From contig NZ_JACIEB010000004.1 in the NCBI RefSeq assembly GCF_014196635.1, forward strand, positions 1 through 64,000: 64,000 nt of DNA. The letters are read 5' to 3'. A program made the position numbers and the translations under genes. Under the pieces are notes generated by a model that was given only the letters and a program-made list of their open reading frames with translations, made no database searches and was not told the DNA's origin. Positions within the stretch are counted from its first letter, which is position 1. Every line of letters begins with the position of its first letter. This DNA comes from Sphingobium fontiphilum (GTDB taxonomy: Bacteria; Pseudomonadota; Alphaproteobacteria; Sphingomonadales; Sphingomonadaceae). This document shows positions 26,149-34,092 of the stretch, one piece after another.

Positions 26149-26177
26149 AAGGTTCCTATCGCCCGGAGGGCAACCTT
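26149..26177. promoter_or_regulatory. Operator-like site flanked by AAGGTT / AACCTT
   Basis: CCTATCGCCCGG (26155-26166) lies within an inverted repeat AAGGTT (26149-26154) and AACCTT (26172-26177), about 100 bases upstream of the SDR start at 26054. Confidence 0.4.
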
Positions 26178-26223
26178 CCCGCTGCACGCCATGGCGCAGC
26201 GGAAAGATCGGAACCGTTGCGGA

Positions 26224-27429
26224 TCAGCCCCAGCGCAGCGGAAGTTCGGTCACCTGGATGATGTTGCCGGTGTTCCAAGGCACGCGGAAACCTTCCTCGA
26301 TGCGGAACATCGGGATGACCTTCACGAACTCCTCGATCGCGGTCTGCAATTCGCGCCGGGCCAGGTGCTGGCCCAGGCAGCGGTGGATGCTGTGCCCCAG
26401 CGTGACGTGCATCGGCTTGCGATCGAGGCGCACTTCCTGCGGGTTTTCATAGGTTTCGGGATCGCGACCGGCGAGCGGGGTGGACATCGAGACGACGTCG
26501 CCCGGCAGCAGGGTGTGGCCGTGAAGCTGATGTTCCTTAGTGACGATCCGCTGCGTGGAAACCGCCGCAAACGCGCGGAGCAGTTCCTCCACTGCGACGA
26601 CGTTCTGTTGCGGCGTGTTTTCGCGCATCGTCTGCTGGTCCTGCGGATTTTCAGCAAGATGGCGGAACTGCAGGCTGAGGTTGGCGGTAACCGTGTCCAA
26701 CCCGCCGAGGTAGAGGTTGAAGGCGTGGCCGAACACTTCGCGGTCGTTCCACTTGCGGCCGTCCACTTCCAGCGCCATGCACTTGCTGATCAGATCATCG
26801 CCGGGGTTCTTGCGCCGCTCCGCGATGGTTTCCATCAGCAGTTCCTTGACCGCGCGCACGCTGGCGGCCTGAATGTCGCGGTCGGTTCCGCGCAGGAGCT
26901 GGTTTTCCCATTCGAGAAACTGTGCGAGCCGCTCGACCGGAAGGTCGATCATTTCAAGGAAGATGGTGATCGGAAACAGGATGGCGAAATCCTGCACGAA
27001 CTCGCATTCGCCCTTGTCCTTGAAGCGGGCGATCAGTTCCTGGGCGCGCCCGCGCACCTTTCCATCCAGCTTCATCATCTGGCTGGGCGAATAGATCGGG
27101 TTAAGCGCCGAACGGTAAGCCGAATGGATCGGCGGATCGAGTTCGGTCGGGATGATGTCCCAGTCTTCGCCGATCATCCGCGCAAACCCGGTGTTGCCGC
27201 GCTTGTGATAGTTTTCGGTGTCGGCATAGATCTTGCGCAGGTCTTCCGCGCGCCGCACGACCCAGCCGGGCTGGTTGAACGAGACATTATCGGCGAGGAA
27301 TACCGGCGGTCCGGCATGAATTTCGGGGATGATCGTCTCGTGCGGGTTTTCGTACACGATCTTGCGGTCGAACAGCGCGCAATGGCGCATGTCTCGCGCA
27401 GGGGCGGGGCTGGTCGCTAAGTCGTTCAT
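26224..27429 (-). CDS. Cytochrome P450, CYP101 (P450cam)-like
   Basis: A 401-residue P450 resembling P450cam throughout: 'DWDIIPTELDPP' near residue 90, 'GECEFVQDFAILFPI', the GGLDTV I-helix motif, and 'CLGQHLARRE' after the heme cysteine. CYP101 enzymes hydroxylate terpenoids such as camphor and ionones using a putidaredoxin-like ferredoxin, and one such ferredoxin is encoded at 39079-39396. The heme loop reads LGHSIHRC, with Leu instead of the near-invariant Phe seven residues before Cys. It is divergent from an MFS transporter, with two CCTATC/AATAGG motifs between them. The substrate is likely alicyclic, but this is inference. Confidence 0.92.
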   Translation of the reverse strand: MNDLATSPAPARDMRHCALFDRKIVYENPHETIIPEIHAGPPVFLADNVSFNQPGWVVRRAEDLRKIYADTENYHKRGNTGFARMIGEDWDIIPTELDPPIHSAYRSALNPIYSPSQMMKLDGKVRGRAQELIARFKDKGECEFVQDFAILFPITIFLEMIDLPVERLAQFLEWENQLLRGTDRDIQAASVRAVKELLMETIAERRKNPGDDLISKCMALEVDGRKWNDREVFGHAFNLYLGGLDTVTANLSLQFRHLAENPQDQQTMRENTPQQNVVAVEELLRAFAAVSTQRIVTKEHQLHGHTLLPGDVVSMSTPLAGRDPETYENPQEVRLDRKPMHVTLGHSIHRCLGQHLARRELQTAIEEFVKVIPMFRIEEGFRVPWNTGNIIQVTELPLRWG

Positions 27430-27535
27430 CCGGGCATGCCTTCCATATCATCACAGGTGGCCGAAACTGTCCCCTTGTCATGCGGACCGGCTGCACCTTA
27501 ATCATGGGCCATGGCATGGCGGCGAAGGGCGCAGT

Positions 27536-27570
27536 CCTATCCGAAGGTGGGTTCGCGTTGCGCCAATAGG
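27536..27570. promoter_or_regulatory. Two operator-like motifs between P450 and MFS gene
   Basis: CCTATCCGAAGG at 27536-27547 and the inverted half-site CCAATAGG at 27563-27570 lie in the divergent region between the P450 (start 27429, minus) and the transporter (start 27679, plus). Confidence 0.4.
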
Positions 27571-27678
27571 CCAGACCTGTAGCGCCGAGCGGGCACGGCG
27601 CCCGCAGCGCTGCCCGATCGCGGACCCCATGGGTCTGACCGGATGGCGGCGTGCAGAATAACGCAGAGAGGGGATGGC

Positions 27679-29013
27679 ATGTCAGGCTCGACAGGAGAGG
27701 CGCAGGCTTACGGGTATCGCTGGATCGTGCTGCTGGTCCTTACGCTGGCGCACAGTTGCCATATCATGGACCGCATGGTGGTAAGCATCGTGATGGAGCC
27801 GGTGCGCCACGAGTTCGACCTGAACGACACCCAGCTCGGCCTGATCTCCAGCCTTGGCTACGGCCTGTTCTATGGCGCGGCGGTGCTGCCAATGGGCATG
27901 CTGATCGACCGCACGGTGCGCAAGAACGCACTGGCCTTCATCCTTGCGCTGTGGAGCGGGATGACCGCGGTGTGCGGTCTGGCGACGAGCTGGATCATGC
28001 TTCTGGTGTCGCGCTGCCTTGTGGGCCTTGCCGAATCCGGCGGATCGCCTGCCGGGCTTTCGCTCCTATCGGACTTCTTCCCGCCGCGCGAGCGTTCGAC
28101 GGCAGTCGGCCTTTGGTACCTTTCCTCGGCGATCGGATCGATCGTGACCTTCATCGTCGGCGGGATGGTCGCGGCGGCCTATGGCTGGCGCATGGCCTTC
28201 CTGCTCGCCGGCGTTCCCGGCATGATCATGGCGGTGGTCGTGTTTTTCGTGATCCGTGAACCGGTGCGCGGGGCCAGCGATGGCACGGCGGCCGAACGCG
28301 CCGCGCGCCCGGCGCCCGAAAAGCTTGGCTTTGCCCGGTCGCTGGCGGAAATCGGCGCGCGCCCGGCAGCCGTCCACATCCTGCTGGGGGTGCTGCTCAC
28401 GGCGGCGGCGATCTCGTCCTATTCCACTTGGTCGATCTCGTTCCTTGTCCGCCAGCACAGTCTTTTGCTCTCGCAGGCCGGGTTGACCGTGGGCCTCACT
28501 TCCGGCCTGCTGGGCGCGCTGGGGGGAGCCTTCTTCGGCTGGCTGGCCGATCGCAGCAGCCGCCGCGATCCGCGCGCCAATCCGTGGCGTTCGGGGATGA
28601 TCGCGGCCGGGACGTCGCTTGCCGCCACGTTCCTGGGCATCGCCTCGCTGCTCACCCCGGAGACCGTGGCCGCGTTGACCCTGGTCGCGTGTTATGCGTT
28701 CTTTTTCAACAGCTACAACGGCCCGGCCAACGGCCTTCTGCTGATCGTGGTGCCGCCGCAGGTGCGTGGGTTCACCATCGCCCTGCTGCAACTGGGCGCG
28801 ACGCTGCTTGGCTTTGGCGTTGCCCCGTTCATTGTCGGGCGACTGTCCGATATGATCGGCGGGTCCAACTCGCTCGGCTGGGCGCTGTCGATCATGCTGT
28901 TGTGCCACCCGCTGGCGGCGCTGCACTTCGCGCTGGCGGCGCGCCACGTGAGGCGCACGGGCACGGGCCGCAGCGATGGCTCGCAGGACGGACTGCAAGC
29001 CGCCACCGCCTGA
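27679..29013 (+). CDS. MFS transporter
   Basis: A 444-residue, 12-segment major facilitator. After TM1 it has 'HIMDRMVVSIVMEPVRHEF' and, after TM2, 'GMLIDRTVRKN' (the MFS G-x-x-x-D-R signature); 'RCLVGLAESGGSPAG' marks TM4. The pattern fits the anion:cation symporter / Spinster-like group found in aromatic and terpenoid degradation clusters. The start at 27679 follows AGAGGGG. It is divergent from the CYP101-like P450 and may import that enzyme's substrate. Solute and direction are not determinable. Confidence 0.9.
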   Translation: MSGSTGEAQAYGYRWIVLLVLTLAHSCHIMDRMVVSIVMEPVRHEFDLNDTQLGLISSLGYGLFYGAAVLPMGMLIDRTVRKNALAFILALWSGMTAVCGLATSWIMLLVSRCLVGLAESGGSPAGLSLLSDFFPPRERSTAVGLWYLSSAIGSIVTFIVGGMVAAAYGWRMAFLLAGVPGMIMAVVVFFVIREPVRGASDGTAAERAARPAPEKLGFARSLAEIGARPAAVHILLGVLLTAAAISSYSTWSISFLVRQHSLLLSQAGLTVGLTSGLLGALGGAFFGWLADRSSRRDPRANPWRSGMIAAGTSLAATFLGIASLLTPETVAALTLVACYAFFFNSYNGPANGLLLIVVPPQVRGFTIALLQLGATLLGFGVAPFIVGRLSDMIGGSNSLGWALSIMLLCHPLAALHFALAARHVRRTGTGRSDGSQDGLQAATA

Positions 29014-29138
29014 TCGGGGCGGGCGCGACGGCACGCCACGAATAGTTTTGGCGCGAAAGCGAAGGCTTGTTCAGGTGACGGAATCGCCCTGCGTCGCCTA
29101 TACCTCACGGGCTAATCGCACATAGGGAGTTTATGATA

Positions 29139-29978
29139 ATGGCGCAGGCAATCCGTTCCGTCGGGTTTATCGGGCTGGGCAGCATGGGTGGTTGCCAGGC
29201 GCGCGAACTGGCCAAGCTGGCGCTGCCGCTGACCGTGCATGACAAGTTCCCCGCCGCGATGGAACCGTTCCGCGGCAAGGCCACGCTGGCGCCGACGATC
29301 GCCGATCTTGGCGGTTGCGACGTTGTTGGCATCTGCGTCCAGGACGACAAGCAGGTGACCGAATGCTGCGACGCGCTGATCCCGGCGATGAAGCCCGGTT
29401 CGGTCATCCTCGTCCACAGCACGATCCGCCCTGCCACGGCCAGGGCGCTTGCCGAACGTGCCGCGGCTGTCGGCATCGACCTGATGGACGCAGCCGTGAC
29501 CCGCACGGAAATGGGCAATGACGGCCCGTTCGTATTCTGCATGCTGGGTGGCGACGAGGCGACGATGACGCGGGTGCAGCCGGTGCTTGATGCCTATTCC
29601 ACCAATACCATGCTGGTTGGCCCGCTTGGTTCGGCCATGGGCCTGAAGATCTGCAACAATCTGGTTTCGTGGAGCCAGATCATGCTTGGCCTTGAAGCCA
29701 TGGATCTGGCCGAAGCGGCGGGCGTACCAATCGACAAGCTGATGACCGTGATGCAGCGCAACGGCGTGATGACCCCGCCGATGAACGGCTTCATAGCGTT
29801 TCGCAACAATCCGGGTGATCAGACCCGCCGCGATCTCATGGCGGTGCAGGCCGGGATTGGTGAAAAGGATCTGACGCTGGCCCAAGAACTGGGCGAAGCG
29901 GTGGGCAAGCCTTCCGCCATCGGCGCCAACGTCAAAGCCTATGTGAAACAGTTCATCCTCGATGTCTGCCGCCGCTGA
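29139..29978 (+). CDS. 3-hydroxyisobutyrate-dehydrogenase-family NAD(P)-dependent oxidoreductase
   Basis: A 279-residue beta-hydroxyacid dehydrogenase. It has the N-terminal dinucleotide fold 'VGFIGLGSMG' and the substrate motif 'LMDAAVTRTEMG', where a DAPVSGG-type loop is usual. The helix with the catalytic Lys reads 'GSAMGLKICNNLV' (G-x-x-x-K-x-x-x-N pattern). The ATG at 29139 has ideal spacing from AGGGAG; another ATG at 29133 is too close. It likely oxidises a 3-hydroxy acid or reduces a semialdehyde. A CCTATACC motif lies 40 bases upstream. The PRISE reductase follows. Confidence 0.9.
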   Translation: MAQAIRSVGFIGLGSMGGCQARELAKLALPLTVHDKFPAAMEPFRGKATLAPTIADLGGCDVVGICVQDDKQVTECCDALIPAMKPGSVILVHSTIRPATARALAERAAAVGIDLMDAAVTRTEMGNDGPFVFCMLGGDEATMTRVQPVLDAYSTNTMLVGPLGSAMGLKICNNLVSWSQIMLGLEAMDLAEAAGVPIDKLMTVMQRNGVMTPPMNGFIAFRNNPGDQTRRDLMAVQAGIGEKDLTLAQELGEAVGKPSAIGANVKAYVKQFILDVCRR

Positions 29979-30014
29979 CCCATTTTGCGCCGCGCAGGCG
30001 GCTGCAGCGGCATC

Positions 30015-31106
30015 GTGCCGCGCCGCGTGATCGTGGCCGGCGCGACCGGGGTCACCGGGGCAAGCGCCGTGGCGGCCTTTCTGGCTGCGGGATGGGAGGT
30101 TCACGCCACGGCCCGTCGCAGCCCGGCCCGGCCCGTTGCGGGCGCGCGCTATCACCGCACCGATCTGCTTGATCGGGCAGCGTGCGCTGCGCTGCTGCAT
30201 CAGACCGGGCCGGTCGACGCCGTGGCTTTTTGCGCGATCAACGAAGTGCCCGGCTCGCTGGTCGAAAAGTGGACCGATCCCGGCCAGGTTGAACGCAACC
30301 GCGCGATGCTGGTCCATCTGCTCGATGCCGTGTTGGCGACATCGCCCGCGTTCCGGCATATTGCGGTTGTCCATGGCACAAAGGCCTATGGCGTCCATCT
30401 TCCGGGCGCGCGGCTTTCCTTGCCCCACCGCGAAGACGATCCGCGCTTGGAGCACGAAAACTTCTACTTCGCGCACGAGGATGAACTGGCCCGCCGCGCG
30501 CGCGGGCAGGCCTGGTCGTGGACGATCTTTCGCGCGCCGATCATCCTGGGGGGCGGGATCGGAACGAACCTGAGCAATTTCCTGGCGCTGGGGGTCATCG
30601 CCTCGCTGGCGCGGCTGGCCGGGCGGCCATTCGATTTCCTTGCCGGGCCGGACGAAGGGCTGTTCGAGGTGGTCGACGCCGACCTGCTGGGCCGGGCCAT
30701 GGTCTGGGCGATGGGCGCGGCCAGCGCGCGGGGCGAGATCTTCAACATCGCCAATGGCGACGTGGCCCGGTGGCGCTCGCTCTGGCCCGTCATCGCGCAT
30801 GCCTGCGGGGCGATGCCGGGTGCCGACCGGCCGGGGCAATCGTGCGTTGCGCTGGCCCGTGCGCTTGCGCCCGAATGGGCCGATGCGGTGGCGCGCCATG
30901 GTCTGGCCGCGCCTGCGGACCTTGGCGCGTTCCTGGGGGAATCGTTTGCCCTGCTCGATTTCGCACTGCCTTCGGGCATTGTTAGCGTGATGAGCACGAT
31001 CAAGTTGCGCAAGGCGGGGTTCCACGAATGTGAAGATACGCCGGAGCGGTTGCGCGCGTGGCTGGCGCGCTGGCAGGCCGAAGGGCTGCTCCCGCCCACC
31101 GAATGA
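30015..31106 (+). CDS. PRISE-type NAD(P)H-dependent enone reductase (SDR superfamily)
   Basis: A 363-residue extended SDR resembling plant and bacterial PRISE enzymes (progesterone 5-beta-reductase / iridoid synthase-like). The cofactor loop is 'VAGATGVTG', 'VVHGTKAYG' lies in the middle, and the family hallmark NFYYxxED is seen as 'NFYFAHED'. A Trp-containing 'WSWTIFRAPIILGGG' follows. Such enzymes reduce conjugated enones (1,4-addition) of steroids, terpenoids and small ketones. The GTG at 30015 is used because conserved sequence begins just after it; TTG at 29985 is possible. It sits 36 bases after the previous gene and before a transporter. Confidence 0.82.
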   Translation: MPRRVIVAGATGVTGASAVAAFLAAGWEVHATARRSPARPVAGARYHRTDLLDRAACAALLHQTGPVDAVAFCAINEVPGSLVEKWTDPGQVERNRAMLVHLLDAVLATSPAFRHIAVVHGTKAYGVHLPGARLSLPHREDDPRLEHENFYFAHEDELARRARGQAWSWTIFRAPIILGGGIGTNLSNFLALGVIASLARLAGRPFDFLAGPDEGLFEVVDADLLGRAMVWAMGAASARGEIFNIANGDVARWRSLWPVIAHACGAMPGADRPGQSCVALARALAPEWADAVARHGLAAPADLGAFLGESFALLDFALPSGIVSVMSTIKLRKAGFHECEDTPERLRAWLARWQAEGLLPPTE

Positions 31107-31193
31107 TAGGTAAGCCTTGCCGCATTGCCGGATAAGCGCCACGGTGGTGCCGTGGCAGCGCATGGGGCGGGGCAGGCCGATCTGGAGCATGGC

Positions 31194-32540
31194 ATGAACG
31201 AGGCAACGCCGGGCGTAGCGGCGCCTGCGGCTGGCAGCGAACGCTGGTTCCTGCTGCTGCTGGGTCTGGTCTACATGATGAACTTTGTCGACCGGACGAT
31301 CATCTCGGTGGCTGGCGAAGCGATCCGCCGCGATCTGGGGCTGACCGACCTGCAACTGGGTCTTCTGGGGGGGCTTGCCTTTTCGCTTTTCTACGCCGCG
31401 CTCGGTATCCCGCTCGCGCGGCTGGCGGAACGCCGCAGCCGGGTGGGCATCATCGCTAGCGTTACGGCGATCTGGTCGGTGATGACGGCGCTTTCGGGCG
31501 CGGCCGGAAGCTTCGTGCAACTGCTGTTGTGCCGCATGGGCGTGGGCGTGGGCGAAGCCGGGTTCACGCCCGCGCTGGTGTCGATGATTTCTGACCGCTT
31601 TCCCGAAGAACGCCGCGCCAGCGCCTTTTCGACCATCGCGGTCTGGGTTTCCATCGGCGGCGCGGTATCGGCAACGCTGGGCGGCTGGGTGGTGCAGAAC
31701 TTCGGCTGGCGCGCCGCGTTCGTCGTCATGGGCATACCCGGCATCATGCTGGCGGCGCTGCTCAAGCTGACCATTTCCGAACCGCCGCGCCGCAACGCAG
31801 GCGATGCAGCGACAACCCCCGGCTTTGGCGCGGTGCTGCGGCGGGTCGGCCGGTCGCCCGCCTTTCTCTATCTGACTGCGGCGAGCGGGCTGGTCGGCAT
31901 GGTCAGCTTCGGCCTGAACCTGTTCATGATCCCGCTGCTGGTGCGGCGTTACGGGCTGGATATCGCCCAGGCAGGGCTGATTTTCGCCGTATCGCTCAGC
32001 CTTGCCATGGTCATTGGCAACTATTCGGGCGGCCGCGCGGCCGACTGGCTGGGGCGGCGCGATGTGGGGTGGTTCGGCCGGGCGCCCGCACTGTTGCTGA
32101 TGGTGTCGCTGCCGCTTTATCTGCTGGCCATCATGCAGGATGACTGGCGCTGGTTCCTGGTGCTGATGTTCTTTGCGGCAGGCTCGCTCAACGCCTTTCT
32201 GCCAGCGATCATGACCGTGACGCAGCGGCTGGTCGAACCGCGCATGCGCGCCTCGGCCGCGGCGCTGCACGCCTTCGGGCAGACCGTGGCGGGCCTTGGC
32301 ATCGGATCGGTCGCGCTGGGGTGGCTGAGCGACCGGCTTGCCGTGCAAGCCTATGCCGGGGACTATCGCGCCGCATGCGTGAAAGGCATGGCCGACCCGG
32401 CCTGCGCGATGGCGGCGGCGGAGGGCCTGCAGCACGCAATGATGGCCGCAGGCGCCGTGCTGATCGGCGCGATCATTTGCTATCTGCGCGCGGCACTGGC
32501 CTTGCGGCGCGAAATCCCTTCCAGCCCGGCAATGCCCTGA
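31194..32540 (+). CDS. MFS transporter, Spinster-like
   Basis: A 448-residue, 12-segment transporter. TM1 ends 'MMNFVDRTIISVAGEAI', and 'GIPLARLAERRSRVGII' and 'RMGVGVGEAGFTPAL' follow, typical of the Spinster/aromatic-acid MFS group. The start at 31194 has GGAG at good spacing; an upstream start at 31125 would overlap non-conserved sequence. It is third in a plus-strand run after the 3-hydroxyacid dehydrogenase and PRISE genes. After the stop, GCCCT...AGGGC (32534-32550) can form a small hairpin. Confidence 0.9.
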   Translation: MNEATPGVAAPAAGSERWFLLLLGLVYMMNFVDRTIISVAGEAIRRDLGLTDLQLGLLGGLAFSLFYAALGIPLARLAERRSRVGIIASVTAIWSVMTALSGAAGSFVQLLLCRMGVGVGEAGFTPALVSMISDRFPEERRASAFSTIAVWVSIGGAVSATLGGWVVQNFGWRAAFVVMGIPGIMLAALLKLTISEPPRRNAGDAATTPGFGAVLRRVGRSPAFLYLTAASGLVGMVSFGLNLFMIPLLVRRYGLDIAQAGLIFAVSLSLAMVIGNYSGGRAADWLGRRDVGWFGRAPALLLMVSLPLYLLAIMQDDWRWFLVLMFFAAGSLNAFLPAIMTVTQRLVEPRMRASAAALHAFGQTVAGLGIGSVALGWLSDRLAVQAYAGDYRAACVKGMADPACAMAAAEGLQHAMMAAGAVLIGAIICYLRAALALRREIPSSPAMP

Positions 32541-32564
32541 ACTTAAGGGCAGGTGCGGCGCGCG

Positions 32565-32576
32565 CCTATCCTTGGA
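32565..32576. promoter_or_regulatory. Operator-like motif before the flavin monooxygenase
   Basis: CCTATCCTTGGA lies 59 bases before the ATG at 32636, matching the position of the motif in front of other genes here. Confidence 0.35.
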
Positions 32577-32635
32577 AAGGCCCGTCGCGCACGCATGCCG
32601 CCCATTGTCCGAGGCAATTGCAAGAGGAAAGTCTG

Positions 32636-33814
32636 ATGGCCAGTTCTACCGCTTCCGTATCCATCGACCGGGCCGATCCGCAGGCGCTGCTCGACGCCGC
32701 GCGCGCGCTGGTGCCGCAGGTGATCGCCACGCGCGATGAAGCCAGCCGGCGAGCCGATGTGCTGCCTGAAACGATTGCGGCGATGCAGGCCGCCGGGCTG
32801 CTGCGGGCGTTCCAGCCGGCGCGGTGGGGCGGGATGGAGCTTGATCCCCGCCATGTCTTTGCGTTGCAGAACGTCTTTGCCGAACATTGCCTGTCCACCG
32901 CCTGGGTGTTCGGGGTGCTTTCGGTGCAGTCGTTCATGCTGGGCCGGATGGACCCGTTGGCGCAGGCCGACGTTTGGGGGGACAATCCCGACACGCTGGT
33001 ATCGTCATCGTTCGCGCCGGTCGGCAAGGTGACGCCGGTCGATGGCGGTTACCGGATCAGCGGGCGCTTCACCTTTTCCAGCGGCAGCAGCCACGCCGGA
33101 TGGGCCGTTGTCGGCGGGATGGTGCCGCCCGACGAAGCCCGCCCCGCGCCGCAGATGCGCCTGTTCCTCGTCCCTGCGAGCGATTATCGCATCGACCGGG
33201 TGTGGGATACGTTCGGCCTGCGCGCCACCGGCAGCAACGATGTGGTGATCGACGATGCCTTCGTCCCGGCCTACCGCACCTATGCGCCCGACGCCGGGCT
33301 GCTGCCGCTTCCGGCCACGTCGGGGCTGACCGAACTTTACCGCCTGCCGTGGCTCTATGTGTTTGCCTCGTCGATCTCCAGCCTGGCGATCGGCGCGGCG
33401 CGCGGCGCACTGGCGGCCTTTACCGCGTCCACGCGCGAGCGGCAAGGCGCGTTCGGATCGGGCGCATCGCGCGACAATCCGCGCTTCCTGTCGGTGATCG
33501 GGCGTGCAAAGGTCGAAATCGACATGGTGGAGCGCCAGTTCCACGACAATTACGACCGGCTGGCCACAGCGATTTCACGCGACGAAACGCTGCCTATGGA
33601 CGAAGCCCTGCTCTACCGCGCGCAATTGACCGGCTTCATGCGCCGCCTTGTCCCGCTGGTCGATGAAATGATGCTCCTGCTGGGCGGGCGCGGGATTCAG
33701 CGCGACGGGCCGCTGACTCAGCTGTGGCTGGACATGAACGCGGCGCGCGCCCACGCGGGCAACGATCCCGCCGCCGTGCACGCGCAGATGGCGGGCGAAA
33801 TGCTGAACGCCTGA
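32636..33814 (+). CDS. HsaA-like flavin-dependent monooxygenase (acyl-CoA dehydrogenase fold)
   Basis: A 392-residue protein of the acyl-CoA-dehydrogenase superfamily, group D hydroxylase type. It opens 'ETIAAMQAAGLLRAFQPARW GGMEL'-like, with 'GRFTFSSGSSHAGWAVVGG' in the beta domain and 'LLGGRGIQRDGPL' near the end. This pattern fits HsaA/HpaB-type hydroxylases, which use reduced flavin and O2 to hydroxylate phenols, better than true acyl-CoA dehydrogenases, whose catalytic Glu is not evident. A separate flavin reductase would be needed; none is seen. The start follows AAGAGGAAAG. It may supply a catechol to the extradiol-type enzyme at 51863. Confidence 0.82.
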   Translation: MASSTASVSIDRADPQALLDAARALVPQVIATRDEASRRADVLPETIAAMQAAGLLRAFQPARWGGMELDPRHVFALQNVFAEHCLSTAWVFGVLSVQSFMLGRMDPLAQADVWGDNPDTLVSSSFAPVGKVTPVDGGYRISGRFTFSSGSSHAGWAVVGGMVPPDEARPAPQMRLFLVPASDYRIDRVWDTFGLRATGSNDVVIDDAFVPAYRTYAPDAGLLPLPATSGLTELYRLPWLYVFASSISSLAIGAARGALAAFTASTRERQGAFGSGASRDNPRFLSVIGRAKVEIDMVERQFHDNYDRLATAISRDETLPMDEALLYRAQLTGFMRRLVPLVDEMMLLLGGRGIQRDGPLTQLWLDMNAARAHAGNDPAAVHAQMAGEMLNA

Positions 33815-33935
33815 GCGCGAACCGCACCGCCGCCGATGGGGCGGATAGGTCCAGCCGCCTGTCTGTCGGCCGATGCCCGAAGCATGACGGCCACTGTCTG
33901 GCGATGAACGTCAACCATTGGGGCGTGCTGTGCCC

Positions 33936-34092
33936 ATGACCGTTGCTATTGCCGCCCTGGCCGACCGGCTTGCCATTGGCGGTTATCAGGACAGGCTGCG
34001 GCGGACGCCTGCCCGATTGGCCCTGAGGCGCCTGCTGCCCGGAACAGCGTCGGCGTCCGGCGGCGGGGGGTGTTCTACTTGCCCAGCAGGTT
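33936..34092 (+). pseudogene. Possible N-terminal remnant of an NTF2/SnoaL-fold gene
   Basis: A short frame beginning MTVAIAALADRLAIGGYQ resembles the first helix of SnoaL-like proteins ('xIEALADRLAIxDLLxRY'), but it loses all similarity after about 22 codons and stops at about 34092 inside the end of the neighbouring hydrolase gene. A CGGATAGG motif lies about 90 bases upstream (33842-33849), as for functional genes here. The rest of 33815-34074 shows nothing else. Confidence 0.3.

Noticed and set aside
29112-32435. A 1,107-codon minus-strand open frame
   Set aside because: It spans the opposite strand of three clear plus-strand genes, with His/Arg/Gly-rich composition typical of antisense frames in high-GC DNA.
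32636-33814. Annotation as an acyl-CoA dehydrogenase
   Set aside because: The overall fold is shared, but the catalytic Glu region is not evident and the sequence pattern is closer to HsaA/HpaB-type flavin hydroxylases.
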